From CAVRXZ01 sp963773035 (GTDB taxonomy: Bacteria > Acidobacteriota > Vicinamibacteria > Vicinamibacterales > CAVVIG01): a stretch of 64,000 nucleotides of DNA. Shown piece after piece: positions 17,095 to 25,076 of the stretch (positions are counted from its first letter, which is position 1; each line of letters begins with the position of its first letter). Location of the stretch: positions 124,001 to 188,000 of the forward strand of contig CAVYZX010000004.1 of the NCBI GenBank assembly GCA_963773035.1, given 5' to 3'. The position numbers and the translations under genes are program-made. The notes under the pieces were generated by a model. The model was not told the DNA's origin. It made no database searches and saw nothing but the letters and a program-made list of their open reading frames with translations.

Positions 17095-17315
17095 ATTAGA
17101 ACACGGATGGGTGACTGGCCGGCGGCTCGAGCGTAGCTTCGGTAGTTCAGGGATCGGCAGACATTTGACCTATATCTGAGGCATCGCGTACCCGGCCACA
17201 GCGGTCGGCGAGCGGAGAGTCAGCCTCTTGATTAGACTTTACCCAGCATCGTTCCCGTGTTGGATGGTATGGGAATTGCCAGATTGATGGTTCGGCAACT
17301 CGGGCATTGATTCCA

Positions 17316-18170
17316 ATGGCGACGCCGGTCTCTGATAGTTCCAATACGAATTTTCACGACACGCCTGCGACGACGAAGGCGGATGAAAGCATCGCGCTCG
17401 GCAAGCTCCTCCGGCAAAGCCGCGAACGCCGCGGGATGTCGCTCGAGCAAATCGCGAGCGAGACCAAGATTCCTCTGCGTCATCTGCAGGCATTGGAACG
17501 CGACGACTTCTCGGTCGTGCCGGAGGGACTCTACAGGCGCGCCAAGGTTCGTGCTTATGCCCGAGCCGTTCACCTGGATCAGGAGTCTCTCGCAAAACTC
17601 GAGCGTGCGATGCATGCTGCCGAGCCTCCGCCGGTAGCACCCGAAGAGCCAAGTCTTCCCACGACCGCCTTCCGGAAGAGCATTCTGGTGACACTCGCCG
17701 CGATTGGAGCGGCGCTCGTGGTGGGCCTGGTCACGCGAGGAGGAGAGGACAAGGTTCCGGCGGCTGTGCAGTCGAACAGCACCGTCGATCCCGAACCACC
17801 GCCGCAGCCAACAGCGCCGGTGGATGAAGCGCAACGAATAACACCGGAAAACGAACAGACACCCGACGCGCCAGTCGCGACCGTTGGTCCTCTTCCGCAA
17901 CCCGCGCCGGTGCCGACGACCGCCGACATCGAGCCGCGAGTCACTCAACCACTTATCACCGAATTGCTCATTACCTCGGAACCAGCGGGAGCGCGAGTGA
18001 CGATCGATGGAATCGGCTGGGGCCTCACACCAGTCACCATCCGTCATTTGACACCGGGGACCAGGCACGTACGCCTAACCAAGGACGGCTATCAAAGCGA
18101 GGAACGCGCGGCTCGCGTCGCCGGCGATGGCCTCCACGCGCTTCACGTTTCACTGCGCGCCGTGCCCTGA
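17316..18170 (+). CDS. RodZ-like HTH membrane protein with PEGA domain
   Basis: The product (about 284 residues) has three parts. Near the N-terminus is a Cro/CI-type HTH_25 domain (LGKLLRQSRERRGMSLEQIA, IPLRHLQALERDDF, LPEGLYRRAK-like spacing). A single transmembrane helix follows (ILVTLAAIGAALVVGLV, about 127-143), then a Pro/Thr-rich linker and a C-terminal PEGA domain (SEPAGARVTIDGIGWGLTP, DGYQSEERAARV). The HTH-TM layout is that of RodZ, which links MreB to the cell wall. The PEGA end replaces RodZ's usual periplasmic domain and may bind surface polymers. The ATG at 17316 is chosen; an in-frame TTG nine bases upstream is also possible. Neither has a clear ribosome site. Confidence 0.85.
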   Translation: MATPVSDSSNTNFHDTPATTKADESIALGKLLRQSRERRGMSLEQIASETKIPLRHLQALERDDFSVVPEGLYRRAKVRAYARAVHLDQESLAKLERAMHAAEPPPVAPEEPSLPTTAFRKSILVTLAAIGAALVVGLVTRGGEDKVPAAVQSNSTVDPEPPPQPTAPVDEAQRITPENEQTPDAPVATVGPLPQPAPVPTTADIEPRVTQPLITELLITSEPAGARVTIDGIGWGLTPVTIRHLTPGTRHVRLTKDGYQSEERAARVAGDGLHALHVSLRAVP

Positions 18171-18184
18171 GCCAACCTGCTGCC

Positions 18185-18475
18185 TCAAAATGTATCGCAG
18201 CCCGGTGCAGCGCCACCACAGATGATGCCTACGGCGTCGTCGTCGCCCCGACCTGCGACACAACCATAGGTGTTCGAGTCCTGGCCTGCCGGCCAAAACG
18301 TACCGCCTAGCTTCTTGCACAGGGCCCGAACCTGGCGCGGGGTATAAAGTTGGACACGCTTGGCAGGGACGATGCGCCCTTCATCCCTGAACGCGACAAC
18401 AGCCATCTGTTGATCGCTGTAGAGTCCTCTCCTTTTGAAGAGCGTGACTTCTGCGGTGAATCCTGGAATGCTCAT
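18185..18475 (-). CDS. Small Cys-containing protein with IPGFTAE leader-like start (paralogue A)
   Basis: From the ATG at 18475, preceded at good distance by GGAGG, the product is 96 residues. It begins MSIPGFTAEVTLFKR and ends with four cysteines in the pattern C-x14-20-FWPAGQDSNTYGC, then IICGG, then CDTF. It is clearly homologous to the gene just upstream (18501-18785): the starts match over about 14 residues and the C-terminal half shares FWPxGxxSNTYGC, CGG and CDxF, while the middle has diverged. There is no classical hydrophobic signal peptide. I recall other short bacterial proteins starting with a similar PGFTAE motif but know no assigned function. A RiPP-like or secreted disulfide-rich peptide is possible but unproven. 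Confidence 0.78.
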   Translation of the reverse strand: MSIPGFTAEVTLFKRRGLYSDQQMAVVAFRDEGRIVPAKRVQLYTPRQVRALCKKLGGTFWPAGQDSNTYGCVAGRGDDDAVGIICGGAAPGCDTF

Positions 18476-18500
18476 TTCGGAAACCTCCGTCGATCTAAAC

Positions 18501-18785
18501 TTAGAACCTGTCGCAGCTGGTCTGCTGGTCTGTCGTGTCGCCGCCGCAAACGACACCGTGGCCGTCGGGCAGTAAGCAGCCGTACGTGTTCGATTCCTTT
18601 CCTGGTGGCCAAAACAGTCCAAGTCGATTGGCGCAGAAACCTCGAAGGCGGTTTGGGCTGTAAAATGCTATGGGCAAGGCCGGCAAAACAGCGCCTATCG
18701 TGCAAGCGACGACCGAGCCCTCTTGACGGTAGTCGTGACCTCTTTTGTAGAGCGTCGTCTCAGCGGTGAATCCGGGAATGTTCAT
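18501..18785 (-). CDS. Small Cys-containing protein with IPGFTAE leader-like start (paralogue B)
   Basis: This 94-residue protein starts MNIPGFTAETTLYKRG behind a textbook AGGAGG and is 25 bases upstream of its paralogue, so the two form a tandem-duplicated operon. Its C-terminal half reads FCANRLGLFWPPGKESNTYG, then a cysteine, VVCGG and CDRF; it has one extra cysteine (VVACT) compared with its sister. Conservation of both ends with divergence in between suggests a recognition N-terminus and a structured Cys core. It diverges from the paralogue-MFS operon at 18929. The function is unknown. Confidence 0.78.
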   Translation of the reverse strand: MNIPGFTAETTLYKRGHDYRQEGSVVACTIGAVLPALPIAFYSPNRLRGFCANRLGLFWPPGKESNTYGCLLPDGHGVVCGGDTTDQQTSCDRF

Positions 18786-18821
18786 GTTGGATACCTCCTG
18801 AGATGGCGATTTGGGATGTCG

Positions 18822-18827
18822 ATATTA
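18822..18827 (-). promoter_or_regulatory. Possible -10 element for the IPGFTAE operon
   Basis: On the minus strand the hexamer TAATAT lies in a locally AT-rich stretch about 37 bases upstream of the start of paralogue B. That would give a leader of about 30 bases that still contains the AGGAGG site. No good -35 hexamer is visible at 17 bases, so this is only a candidate. Confidence 0.35.
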
Positions 18828-18928
18828 TCGTGATTCTTCACTCAAGTCTCTTGCGTTCCAGCCTTACTACTTTTTTAGCAACTCGCTCCGAGAGAGACTT
18901 TCGCTAGTTGAGACCGGGAGAGCGTCAG

Positions 18929-19978
18929 ATGCGGAATCGGCTGTCGATGTCAATCAACGCCATCGCGATCGCCGTGGGACTCGGATCGATACACGTCTGG
19001 TCTTTGGCGGCTCAAAGCCCGACACCGACGACGCGACCAACCGGCGCACAAAAGAAATGGACCACGCTACGAACTGCCTGGGGCGACCCCGATCTTCAAG
19101 GCACGTACACCAGCGACAACTCGATCGGCGTTCCATTCGAACGGCCACCCCAATTCGCCGGACGAACGACACTGAACGACGAAGAATACGCCGCGCGGGA
19201 ACGCACAAACGCCGAGCAAATCGCGAAGGATCAGAGCGAGTTCCCGGAAACCCCGTTTGCTCAGGATAGCGCCTCCAATAACGCCCCCCGGCACTGGCTG
19301 GACCGGCCTACCAAGCCCTCTCGTGCATCGTCGCTCGTCGTCGAACCGGCTGATGGACGAATCCCGCCAATGACACCAGAAGCTCAGAAGCTTTCGGCGG
19401 AACGACGGGCTGTCCGGCTTGCGCACGAGCAGGACTCATACGAATTCCACAGCAACTACGATCGATGCATCACGCGTGGCGTGACCGGATCCATTCTTCC
19501 CGTCATTTACGGGAATGGCACCGACATCATGCAGGGGCCCGGATACGTGGTTATCCGCAACGAGATGATTCACGAAGCCCGCCTGGTTCCGCTCGACCCG
19601 CGTCCGCGCCTGGGCAAGTCCATCCTTCAATACATGGGAGACTCCAGGGGCCACTGGGAAGGAGACACGCTGGTTGTCGAGTCGACCAACTTCACCGACA
19701 ACACCGGCCTGGGCGGGAACGGCAACGGCGCCATCCACAGTGAAAACCTGCGCTTGACCGAGCGCTTCACGCGAACCGATCCCGGCACCATCCACTACGA
19801 GTTCACGGTTGACGATCCGGCGATGTACACCAGACCGTGGAAAGCGGCGCTCGACCTGACTGCGAAGCCGGGATACCGGACGATTTACGAATACGCTTGC
19901 CACGAAGGCAACTACGGTATGGCCAACATGCTCAGCGCCGCCAGGGCCGACGAGAAGGCCGCCGCCAGCCAAAAGTAA
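18929..19978 (+). CDS. Exported acidobacterial family protein (paralogue 1)
   Basis: The ATG at 18929 (GGGAGAG upstream) gives 349 residues with a signal peptide ending near LAAQS. The mature protein has the family signature TAWGDPDLQGTYTSDN, PFERPPQF, the conserved YDRCITRGVTGSILPVIYGN, GPGYVVIRNEMIHEARLVPL, GHWEGDTLVVESTNFTD, RLTERFTRTDP and YEYACHEGNYGM. Two homologues occur at 27957 and 48352. The family is widespread in Acidobacteria with no assigned function; it is soluble, periplasmic and beta-rich. It sits four bases before an MFS transporter, so the two are likely co-expressed. A substrate-binding or modifying role for the transporter is an inference. Confidence 0.85.
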   Translation: MRNRLSMSINAIAIAVGLGSIHVWSLAAQSPTPTTRPTGAQKKWTTLRTAWGDPDLQGTYTSDNSIGVPFERPPQFAGRTTLNDEEYAARERTNAEQIAKDQSEFPETPFAQDSASNNAPRHWLDRPTKPSRASSLVVEPADGRIPPMTPEAQKLSAERRAVRLAHEQDSYEFHSNYDRCITRGVTGSILPVIYGNGTDIMQGPGYVVIRNEMIHEARLVPLDPRPRLGKSILQYMGDSRGHWEGDTLVVESTNFTDNTGLGGNGNGAIHSENLRLTERFTRTDPGTIHYEFTVDDPAMYTRPWKAALDLTAKPGYRTIYEYACHEGNYGMANMLSAARADEKAAASQK

Positions 19979-19982
19979 AAAC

Positions 19983-21305
19983 TTGAGCGCTCAACAAGCC
20001 GTTGACGTCGTCCGCGTCGAAGCGCCTGCGGTACCGTGGTACTCGGAGGTCAGTCGAGACCAGTGGCGCGCCTTCTGGGCCGTCTTTCTAGGCTGGGTGG
20101 TGGATGCGTTCGACTTCAACATCATGACCTTCATCCTGATCGACATCCAGAAAAGCTTCACAGTCGATCGGGCGCTCGCGGGCCTCCTCGGTACCGTCAC
20201 GCTGATCATGCGTCTGGTTGGCGGCGCGGCTGCAGGGACGATCGCCGACAAATGGGGCCGCAGGCTTCCGCTGATGCTGTCGGTTCTGTGGTTTTCGATC
20301 TTCGCGTTCCTAAGTGGGTTTTCGACTTCCTACACGATGCTGTTCGCGCTGCGCGCGCTGTTCGGGATCGGCATGGGCGGCGAATGGGCGGCTGGCATGC
20401 CGCTCGTCCTGGAGCATTGGCCGACACGGCTCAGGGGCCTGGCCTCGGGGTTGCTGCTCGGCGGGTGGTACTGGGGATACCTTCTTTCGGCCGCGACGTT
20501 TCAGTTCGTCTATCCGCTCTTCAGCGGAACGCCCGACCTGGCCTGGCGAGCGATGTTTTGGATTGCCATCGTGCCCGCCCTGCTCACGCTGTGGATTCGG
20601 AGAAACGTTCAGGAGAGTCCGGTGTGGCTCGAGCGACAACGCATTCTGCGCGACGCGGCGCGCTCCGGCCGCCTGAAGCCGGAACCCAAGATGTCGTTCA
20701 CACGCATCTTCCAGCGGGACCTGCTCGGCATCACCATTCAGACCACGGCAGTTATCGGGTCCTTCATGTGCGTGTACTACTCGGTCAATTACTGGTACCC
20801 GACGTTCCTCCGGGAATCGGGACGTGAGACGCTCCCGTATCTTGCGGCTTTCAACATTGGGGCAATTGTCGGCACCGCAGGATGGGGCCGGTTGTCGGAA
20901 ACTGTTTTGGGCCGGCGTGGCGCGGTTACCATCACGATGATATTGGGCATGGCGTCCCTTCCCTTGTATCTGCACGCGCAAACTGCCACAACGCTATGGA
21001 TCGGGGCGCTGATGATGGGAGCGTTCGGCATGGGGATCTGGGGGATGGCCCCGGCATATGTCAGCGAACGTTTTCCCACATCGGCGCGCGGTGTGGGTCC
21101 CGGCTTCACCTATCACGCCGGCGCTGCCATTGGAGCCGTCATGCCGGTCGTTCTGGGCATCATGCAGGACAATGGCGTCCGGCTCGTGAACGCCATGACG
21201 GTCGCCATGCTGCTGTCTGGCGTACTGTCGATCACGATGATCTGGCTCGGCCCCGAGACACGCGGGCGCCAATTCACGGCAGAAGACCCGCCCTCTTCCG
21301 CCTAA
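19983..21305 (+). CDS. MFS transporter, organic-acid/sialate type
   Basis: The 440-residue protein has 12 predicted membrane helices. Motifs include GWVVDAFDFNIMTFIL at helix 1, the loop 2-3 signature DKWGRRLPLML, and RALFGIGMGGEWAAGMPLVL in helix 4, typical of the SHS lactate/sialate-permease-like group of MFS proton symporters. It uses a TTG start four bases after the paralogue 1 gene. Its final codons TCT TCC GCC TAA lie inside a REP palindrome (21294-21319), so the REP supplies the last three residues and the stop. The substrate is probably a carboxylate; this is family-level inference. Confidence 0.9.
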   Translation: MSAQQAVDVVRVEAPAVPWYSEVSRDQWRAFWAVFLGWVVDAFDFNIMTFILIDIQKSFTVDRALAGLLGTVTLIMRLVGGAAAGTIADKWGRRLPLMLSVLWFSIFAFLSGFSTSYTMLFALRALFGIGMGGEWAAGMPLVLEHWPTRLRGLASGLLLGGWYWGYLLSAATFQFVYPLFSGTPDLAWRAMFWIAIVPALLTLWIRRNVQESPVWLERQRILRDAARSGRLKPEPKMSFTRIFQRDLLGITIQTTAVIGSFMCVYYSVNYWYPTFLRESGRETLPYLAAFNIGAIVGTAGWGRLSETVLGRRGAVTITMILGMASLPLYLHAQTATTLWIGALMMGAFGMGIWGMAPAYVSERFPTSARGVGPGFTYHAGAAIGAVMPVVLGIMQDNGVRLVNAMTVAMLLSGVLSITMIWLGPETRGRQFTAEDPPSSA

Positions 21306-21447
21306 AGGCGGAAGCCACAGTCGAATCAATCGCCTATGTGGCTTCCGGCTTCAGCCGGAAGTTCAATGCCGGTGCCTTGTGTAGCTTCCGGCTTCAGCCG
21401 GAAGTTCAATGCCGGCGGCCTGTGTGGCTTCCGGCTTCAGCCGGAAG
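21294..21447. repeat. REP cluster, four units
   Basis: A CTTCCGCC-TAAA-GGCGGAAG unit (21294-21319) overlaps the MFS stop codon. Three direct copies of the CTTCCGGC-TTCA-GCCGGAAG unit follow, starting near 21336, 21379 and 21422. They form a 43-base tandem in which the units are separated by TTCAATGCCGG plus a few bases. The middle copy has GTAGC for GTGGC. Confidence 0.92.
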
Positions 21448-21469
21448 CCCCACGACGAGCGAAGGCTAC

Positions 21470-21814
21470 TTACGCTCCACCCTCGATGTGGATCCAGTGG
21501 AAGAGTCGATGCGCCCACGGGGCGATGATGATTCCGGATGCTCCGACGAACACCAGGCCGCTGAAGAGAGCGTAGAGCGCGGAAAAGAGCTTGCCCGCCG
21601 TGTTCTCCATCCGATCGACCGGCCCCATGCCACTCAGGATCATCGACGCGTTCAGGAACGCATCGAGCCAATCCAACCGGCCTGCGCTGTGATAGCCGAC
21701 CGTCCCTATGAGCACCGCGCACGCAATGATCAGTAACGCCCACAACAAGTGACGCGCGGCGCGGCGCAGGAAGGCCGGCCCGGGCAATAGGTGGTGCTGG
21801 CGGCGCTCGTACAC
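21470..21814 (-). CDS. Two-TM ion-channel-like protein with altered selectivity filter
   Basis: The 114-residue protein has two membrane helices (about 24-42 and 75-98) separated by a re-entrant-like segment WLDAFLNASMILSGMGPVD and followed by GKLFSALYALFSGLVFVGAS. The spacing copies the pore module of K+ channels (TM1, pore helix, filter, TM2), but the filter TVGYGD is replaced by LSGMGPVD (residues 60-67). No cytoplasmic gating domain is present. It may be a small non-selective or anion channel, or a membrane protein that has lost transport function. It is the last gene after the inverted repeat at 21836-21919 and is read in the same direction as the SDR and transglutaminase-like genes. Confidence 0.65.
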   Translation of the reverse strand: MYERRQHHLLPGPAFLRRAARHLLWALLIIACAVLIGTVGYHSAGRLDWLDAFLNASMILSGMGPVDRMENTAGKLFSALYALFSGLVFVGASGIIIAPWAHRLFHWIHIEGGA

Positions 21815-21835
21815 CTGTTCGCTTCTCAGTTAGAT

Positions 21836-21919
21836 CGGAAATCACTTGACTTGACGTGGTAACTGACCGCTAGCTCTCGTTGAGGTGCTCTCCTACCACG
21901 TCAAGTCAAGTGATTTCCG
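21836..21919. repeat. Perfect 26-bp inverted repeat with 32-base loop
   Basis: The left arm (21836-21861) begins CGGAAATCACTTGACTTGAC and its exact reverse complement occupies 21894-21919. Each arm contains a CTTGA direct repeat. The element lies four bases downstream of the transglutaminase-like stop codon and about 20 bases upstream of the channel gene start. It is unrelated to the REP family. No T-run follows on either strand, so it is not a standard intrinsic terminator. It could be a processing hairpin, a small MITE-like element or a binding site. Confidence 0.9.
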
Positions 21920-21923
21920 GGGA

Positions 21924-22589
21924 TTAACGCAGCGATGGCGACCTGCCAGTCGGGATCTGGGATCCGACTATTTCGTCTCGCCGCCGACGGCGGTCCGAGT
22001 CGGCCACATAGCCGCCGAACGCAAACGTTCGAAGAAGGCCGTCTACCGCGAAATGCGGCACGTAGTCGTGCATCGCGTCGGCCAATTCCCGAATCATGAG
22101 CTCTCGGCTCCTTGCTGCCGGCTCGAAAAGGAACTGGACGTCGCCGACGCGGAACACCACCCATGCATGCTGACGGTCGACGTCCGGCTCCTCGACACTC
22201 AAGATTCGCCCGACGAAGAACTCGGCGTCGACTCCGAGCTCGGCCAGCTTGCGCCAGGCCCACAATGCGAAATCCTCGCAATCGCCGCGCCGCAACTCCT
22301 CGAAGCTGCTCGGGTGCTGCCAGAGATCGATTTCGTTGAACAGGCTGCGATCGGTGACGTACTGGCAGTTCAGCAGCCACTCAACGAGCTCGTCGATCGA
22401 CTGAATTCTTACCCCGCTCTCGCCTTCCAGGTAGTGACCGAACTGCCGCTTTGAGCCTGGCCCGAACGCCGCGATCGGCACTCTGAAGGTGACACGTTGC
22501 CATGGCTCATCAAGAGGCCAGAAGCGGCCGGTGAGCCGAAAGAACCACGACAGGAGCTTTCGAGTGAGTAAGCGGGAAAGTGATGACAT
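21924..22589 (-). CDS. Transglutaminase-like cysteine protease-fold protein
   Basis: Starting at the ATG at 22589, seven bases after the SDR stop, the product is about 221 residues. It contains a transglutaminase-like core: RRGDCEDFALWAWRKLAELG with the catalytic cysteine, DRQHAWVVFRVGDVQFLFEP with the histidine, and a following acidic residue. This matches the bacterial transglutaminase-like cysteine proteinase group, whose members cleave or crosslink peptides, but it has no clear signal peptide. A longer start at 22652 would overlap the SDR gene. Substrates are unknown. Confidence 0.75.
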   Translation of the reverse strand: MSSLSRLLTRKLLSWFFRLTGRFWPLDEPWQRVTFRVPIAAFGPGSKRQFGHYLEGESGVRIQSIDELVEWLLNCQYVTDRSLFNEIDLWQHPSSFEELRRGDCEDFALWAWRKLAELGVDAEFFVGRILSVEEPDVDRQHAWVVFRVGDVQFLFEPAARSRELMIRELADAMHDYVPHFAVDGLLRTFAFGGYVADSDRRRRRDEIVGSQIPTGRSPSLR

Positions 22590-22596
22590 TTGCGGA

Positions 22597-23394
22597 TCAG
22601 CTCGCCGACCACCCGTCGTCAATCGGGAGCACTGCGCCGGTAATGTCGCCACTTTCCGGACCGCACAGGAACACCATCAGCGCTGCCACGTTCTCGGCTG
22701 GGACGAACCGGCCGGTGGGCTGCTTGCCGATGAAAAAGCGTCGCTCGGCTTCGACGCGGGTCACACCGTCGGCCGCCATCATTTCGGAGATTCTCACGTC
22801 GTGGATCGGAGTTTGTGTCGTCCCCGGACAGAGGGCATTGCAGGTGATGTTCTGACCAAGCGTCTCGAGCGCGACGGCCCGCGTCATGCCGATCAACGCC
22901 GTCTTGGTGGTGACGTAGCCCACGCGATCGGCTGCCGCGCGAAGACCATAAATGGACGACACATTGATAATCCGTCCCCAGCCTCGCCGTTTCATTTCAG
23001 GAACCGCCAATCGAATGGTGTGAAACGCGGCCGACAGATTCACGGCAAGCGCGTCATTCCATGCCTCGACCGGAAATGCCTCGACCGACGCGGAGTGCCG
23101 GACGACCGCGTTGTTGACGAGAACGTCGATCGAACCGAACGCGCCCAGGCTCGCCGCGATCATCTGCTCGATCTCGTTCGGATTGCGAAGGTCCGCGCCG
23201 CAGTACATCGTGCGAACACGATGCTGGTTCTCGATCTGCGATCGAATGGCGTCAACGCGACGGGAATCGGCAAAGCCGTTCAGGACGACATGGCAGCCAG
23301 CTCCGGCAAAGCGTTGGGCGGCCGCGAGTCCGAGGCCCTGGACCGACCCGGTGATGAGAGCGCATCTGCCCTCCAGCGTTTCGATACGGCTCAT
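22597..23394 (-). CDS. SDR oxidoreductase, 3-hydroxybutyrate dehydrogenase-like
   Basis: This 265-residue Rossmann-fold enzyme has the classical SDR motifs: ITGSVQGLGLAAA (cofactor binding), DVLVNNA, catalytic serine in INVSSIYGL and YVTTK (Tyr-x3-Lys), then CNALCPGTTQTP. The start (GRCALITGS), the VVLNGF strand and the ending LCGPESGDITGAVLPIDDGW resemble D-3-hydroxybutyrate dehydrogenase, which would need NAD+. The last motif reads DDGW instead of the usual DGGW. It is upstream of the transglutaminase-like gene in the same orientation. Confidence 0.85.
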   Translation of the reverse strand: MSRIETLEGRCALITGSVQGLGLAAAQRFAGAGCHVVLNGFADSRRVDAIRSQIENQHRVRTMYCGADLRNPNEIEQMIAASLGAFGSIDVLVNNAVVRHSASVEAFPVEAWNDALAVNLSAAFHTIRLAVPEMKRRGWGRIINVSSIYGLRAAADRVGYVTTKTALIGMTRAVALETLGQNITCNALCPGTTQTPIHDVRISEMMAADGVTRVEAERRFFIGKQPTGRFVPAENVAALMVFLCGPESGDITGAVLPIDDGWSAS

Positions 23395-23404
23395 TGAATC
23401 GAAC

Positions 23405-23493
23405 GACTCCTGCCCTTCCAGCCCCTCCTGCCCTTCCCGCCCCTCCAGCCCTTCCAGCCCCTCCTGCCCTGCCCCTCCAGCCCCTCCTGCCCC
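23405..23493. repeat. GC-rich minisatellite CCAGCCCCTCCTGCCC
   Basis: About 90 bases of imperfect CCAGCCC(C/T)TCCTGCCC repeats fill the space between the aldehyde dehydrogenase stop codon and the SDR start. On the minus strand this is purine-rich and sits immediately upstream of the SDR gene's ATG, leaving little room for an ordinary promoter. Confidence 0.85.
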
Positions 23494-24996
23494 CTACCGT
23501 TGCACAAAGGGATTTGCAACATCCGTCGCGGTTGAAATCCAGACGCTCTTGGTCTGCAGGTATTCGTGGATCATGTCCTTGCCGCCTTCACGGCCGAAGC
23601 CGGATCGCTTGTAGCCTCCAAATGGGGACATGTAGCTATTGGCTCGGTAGGTATTCACCCAGACGGTGCCAGCCTGTAGGCGCTCTCCCATCGTCAGCGC
23701 GCGCCGGATGTTCTGCGTCCAGACGCCGGCCGCAAGTCCGTAAGCGACATCATTGCTGATGGCGACAGCTTCCTCCTCGTCTTTGAACGAAATCACGCCC
23801 AACACTGGACCGAATACTTCCTCCTGCGCGATGCGCATGGTGTTCTTCACCGCGTCGAAGATGGTCGGCTCGACGAACCATCCTTCTCCACATTCCGGTC
23901 GGGAGGCGCGTTCGCCACCCAGTACGAGCGTGGCATGCTCGCTCTTCGCGATGTCGATGTATTTCAGGATCTTCTCGAGCTGGGGCTTGTTGGCGATGGG
24001 TCCGATTTGAGTGCTCGAGCTCATCGGATCGCCCATCTTCGCGGTCTTGAATAATGCGACGAGCTTCTCCACGAACACGTCGTGAATGGCCTCGTGCAGG
24101 AGCAGCCGCGAACCCGCCACACAGGTTTGACCGGTCGCGGCCAGAATACCCGAGACGACGCCCATCACCGCCTGATCCAGGTCGGCATCGTCGAAGACTA
24201 CGTTCGGCGACTTGCCGCCGAGTTCCATCGTGACCCGCTTCATTCCGCGTGCCGCCGCTTCGTAGATTCGCTGACCGGTCGCATCGGAGCCAGTGAACGC
24301 GACCTTCGCCACGAGCGAGTGTTCGACCAGAGGCATGCCGACTTCGGCGCCAAACCCCGTGACGACGTTCACCACGCCGGGGGGAAAGCCCGCATCTTCG
24401 ATGAGCTTCATGAACTCGAGGATTGAGGCGGACGTGTACTCGGACGGCTTGATCACGACCGTATTGCCTGCGGCCAGCGCGGGAGCCAGTTTCCAGGCGG
24501 CAAGCAGCAGCGGGGAATTCCAGGGAACGATCGCCACCACCACACCGAGCGGTTCGGGGCGCGTGTAGTTGAAGTACTCCGGCTTGTCGAGCGGGATCAC
24601 CGAGCCTTCGATCTTGTCGGCCAGCCCGCCGTAGTAGTGAAACCAGTGCGTCATGTACGCGACCTGCCCACCCATTTCGGCATAGAGCTTGCCGTTGTCG
24701 CGCACTTCGATTTCGGCGAGCGCACGGACTCGCTCGCCAACTAGATCGCCGAGCTTTCTCAGCAGCGCCCCGCGTCGCGACGCTGTGAGCTTCGGCCAAT
24801 CACCGGATGTAAATGCCTTGCGCGCGGCTTGAACCGCGCGATCCGCGTCGGCAGCCGTGCCGCGCGGAATCAGCGCCCAGGGCTGCCCCGTGTAAGGGTT
24901 GTCGCTTTCGAAGTACTGGTTGGACTCGGGGTCGACCCATGCTCCTCCGATGTACATCTTGTATTTCGTCAGCGCAGGTGCGGTGACCGTTGACAT
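23494..24996 (-). CDS. Aldehyde dehydrogenase family protein
   Basis: The 500-residue product begins MSTVTAPALTKYKMYIGGAW behind AGGGAGAAGC. It has the full ALDH set: VPWNSPLLLAAWKLAPALAA, KPSEYTSASILEF, FTGSDATGQRIYEAA (NAD-binding), the general base in VTMELGGKSPNVVFDDAD, the nucleophile cysteine in ATGQTCVAGSR, and EEVFGPVLGVISF. The closest group is betaine/hydroxymuconic semialdehyde-type ALDHs. It oxidises an aldehyde to the acid with NAD(P)+ in the cytoplasm. It may act with the neighbouring SDR in a catabolic route; that link is positional only. Confidence 0.93.
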   Translation of the reverse strand: MSTVTAPALTKYKMYIGGAWVDPESNQYFESDNPYTGQPWALIPRGTAADADRAVQAARKAFTSGDWPKLTASRRGALLRKLGDLVGERVRALAEIEVRDNGKLYAEMGGQVAYMTHWFHYYGGLADKIEGSVIPLDKPEYFNYTRPEPLGVVVAIVPWNSPLLLAAWKLAPALAAGNTVVIKPSEYTSASILEFMKLIEDAGFPPGVVNVVTGFGAEVGMPLVEHSLVAKVAFTGSDATGQRIYEAAARGMKRVTMELGGKSPNVVFDDADLDQAVMGVVSGILAATGQTCVAGSRLLLHEAIHDVFVEKLVALFKTAKMGDPMSSSTQIGPIANKPQLEKILKYIDIAKSEHATLVLGGERASRPECGEGWFVEPTIFDAVKNTMRIAQEEVFGPVLGVISFKDEEEAVAISNDVAYGLAAGVWTQNIRRALTMGERLQAGTVWVNTYRANSYMSPFGGYKRSGFGREGGKDMIHEYLQTKSVWISTATDVANPFVQR

Positions 24997-25076
24997 CGAT
25001 GCTTCTCCCTCCACCGTTGCACAGGTGGTCCGGCTGATCCGCTCTGCCAATGTACGCGCTAGCGTTCAATTGCGGC

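Noticed and set aside
21836..21919. Intrinsic terminator
   Set aside because: The stem is unusually long, the loop is 32 bases and no T-run follows on either strand, so it is listed as an unexplained inverted repeat.
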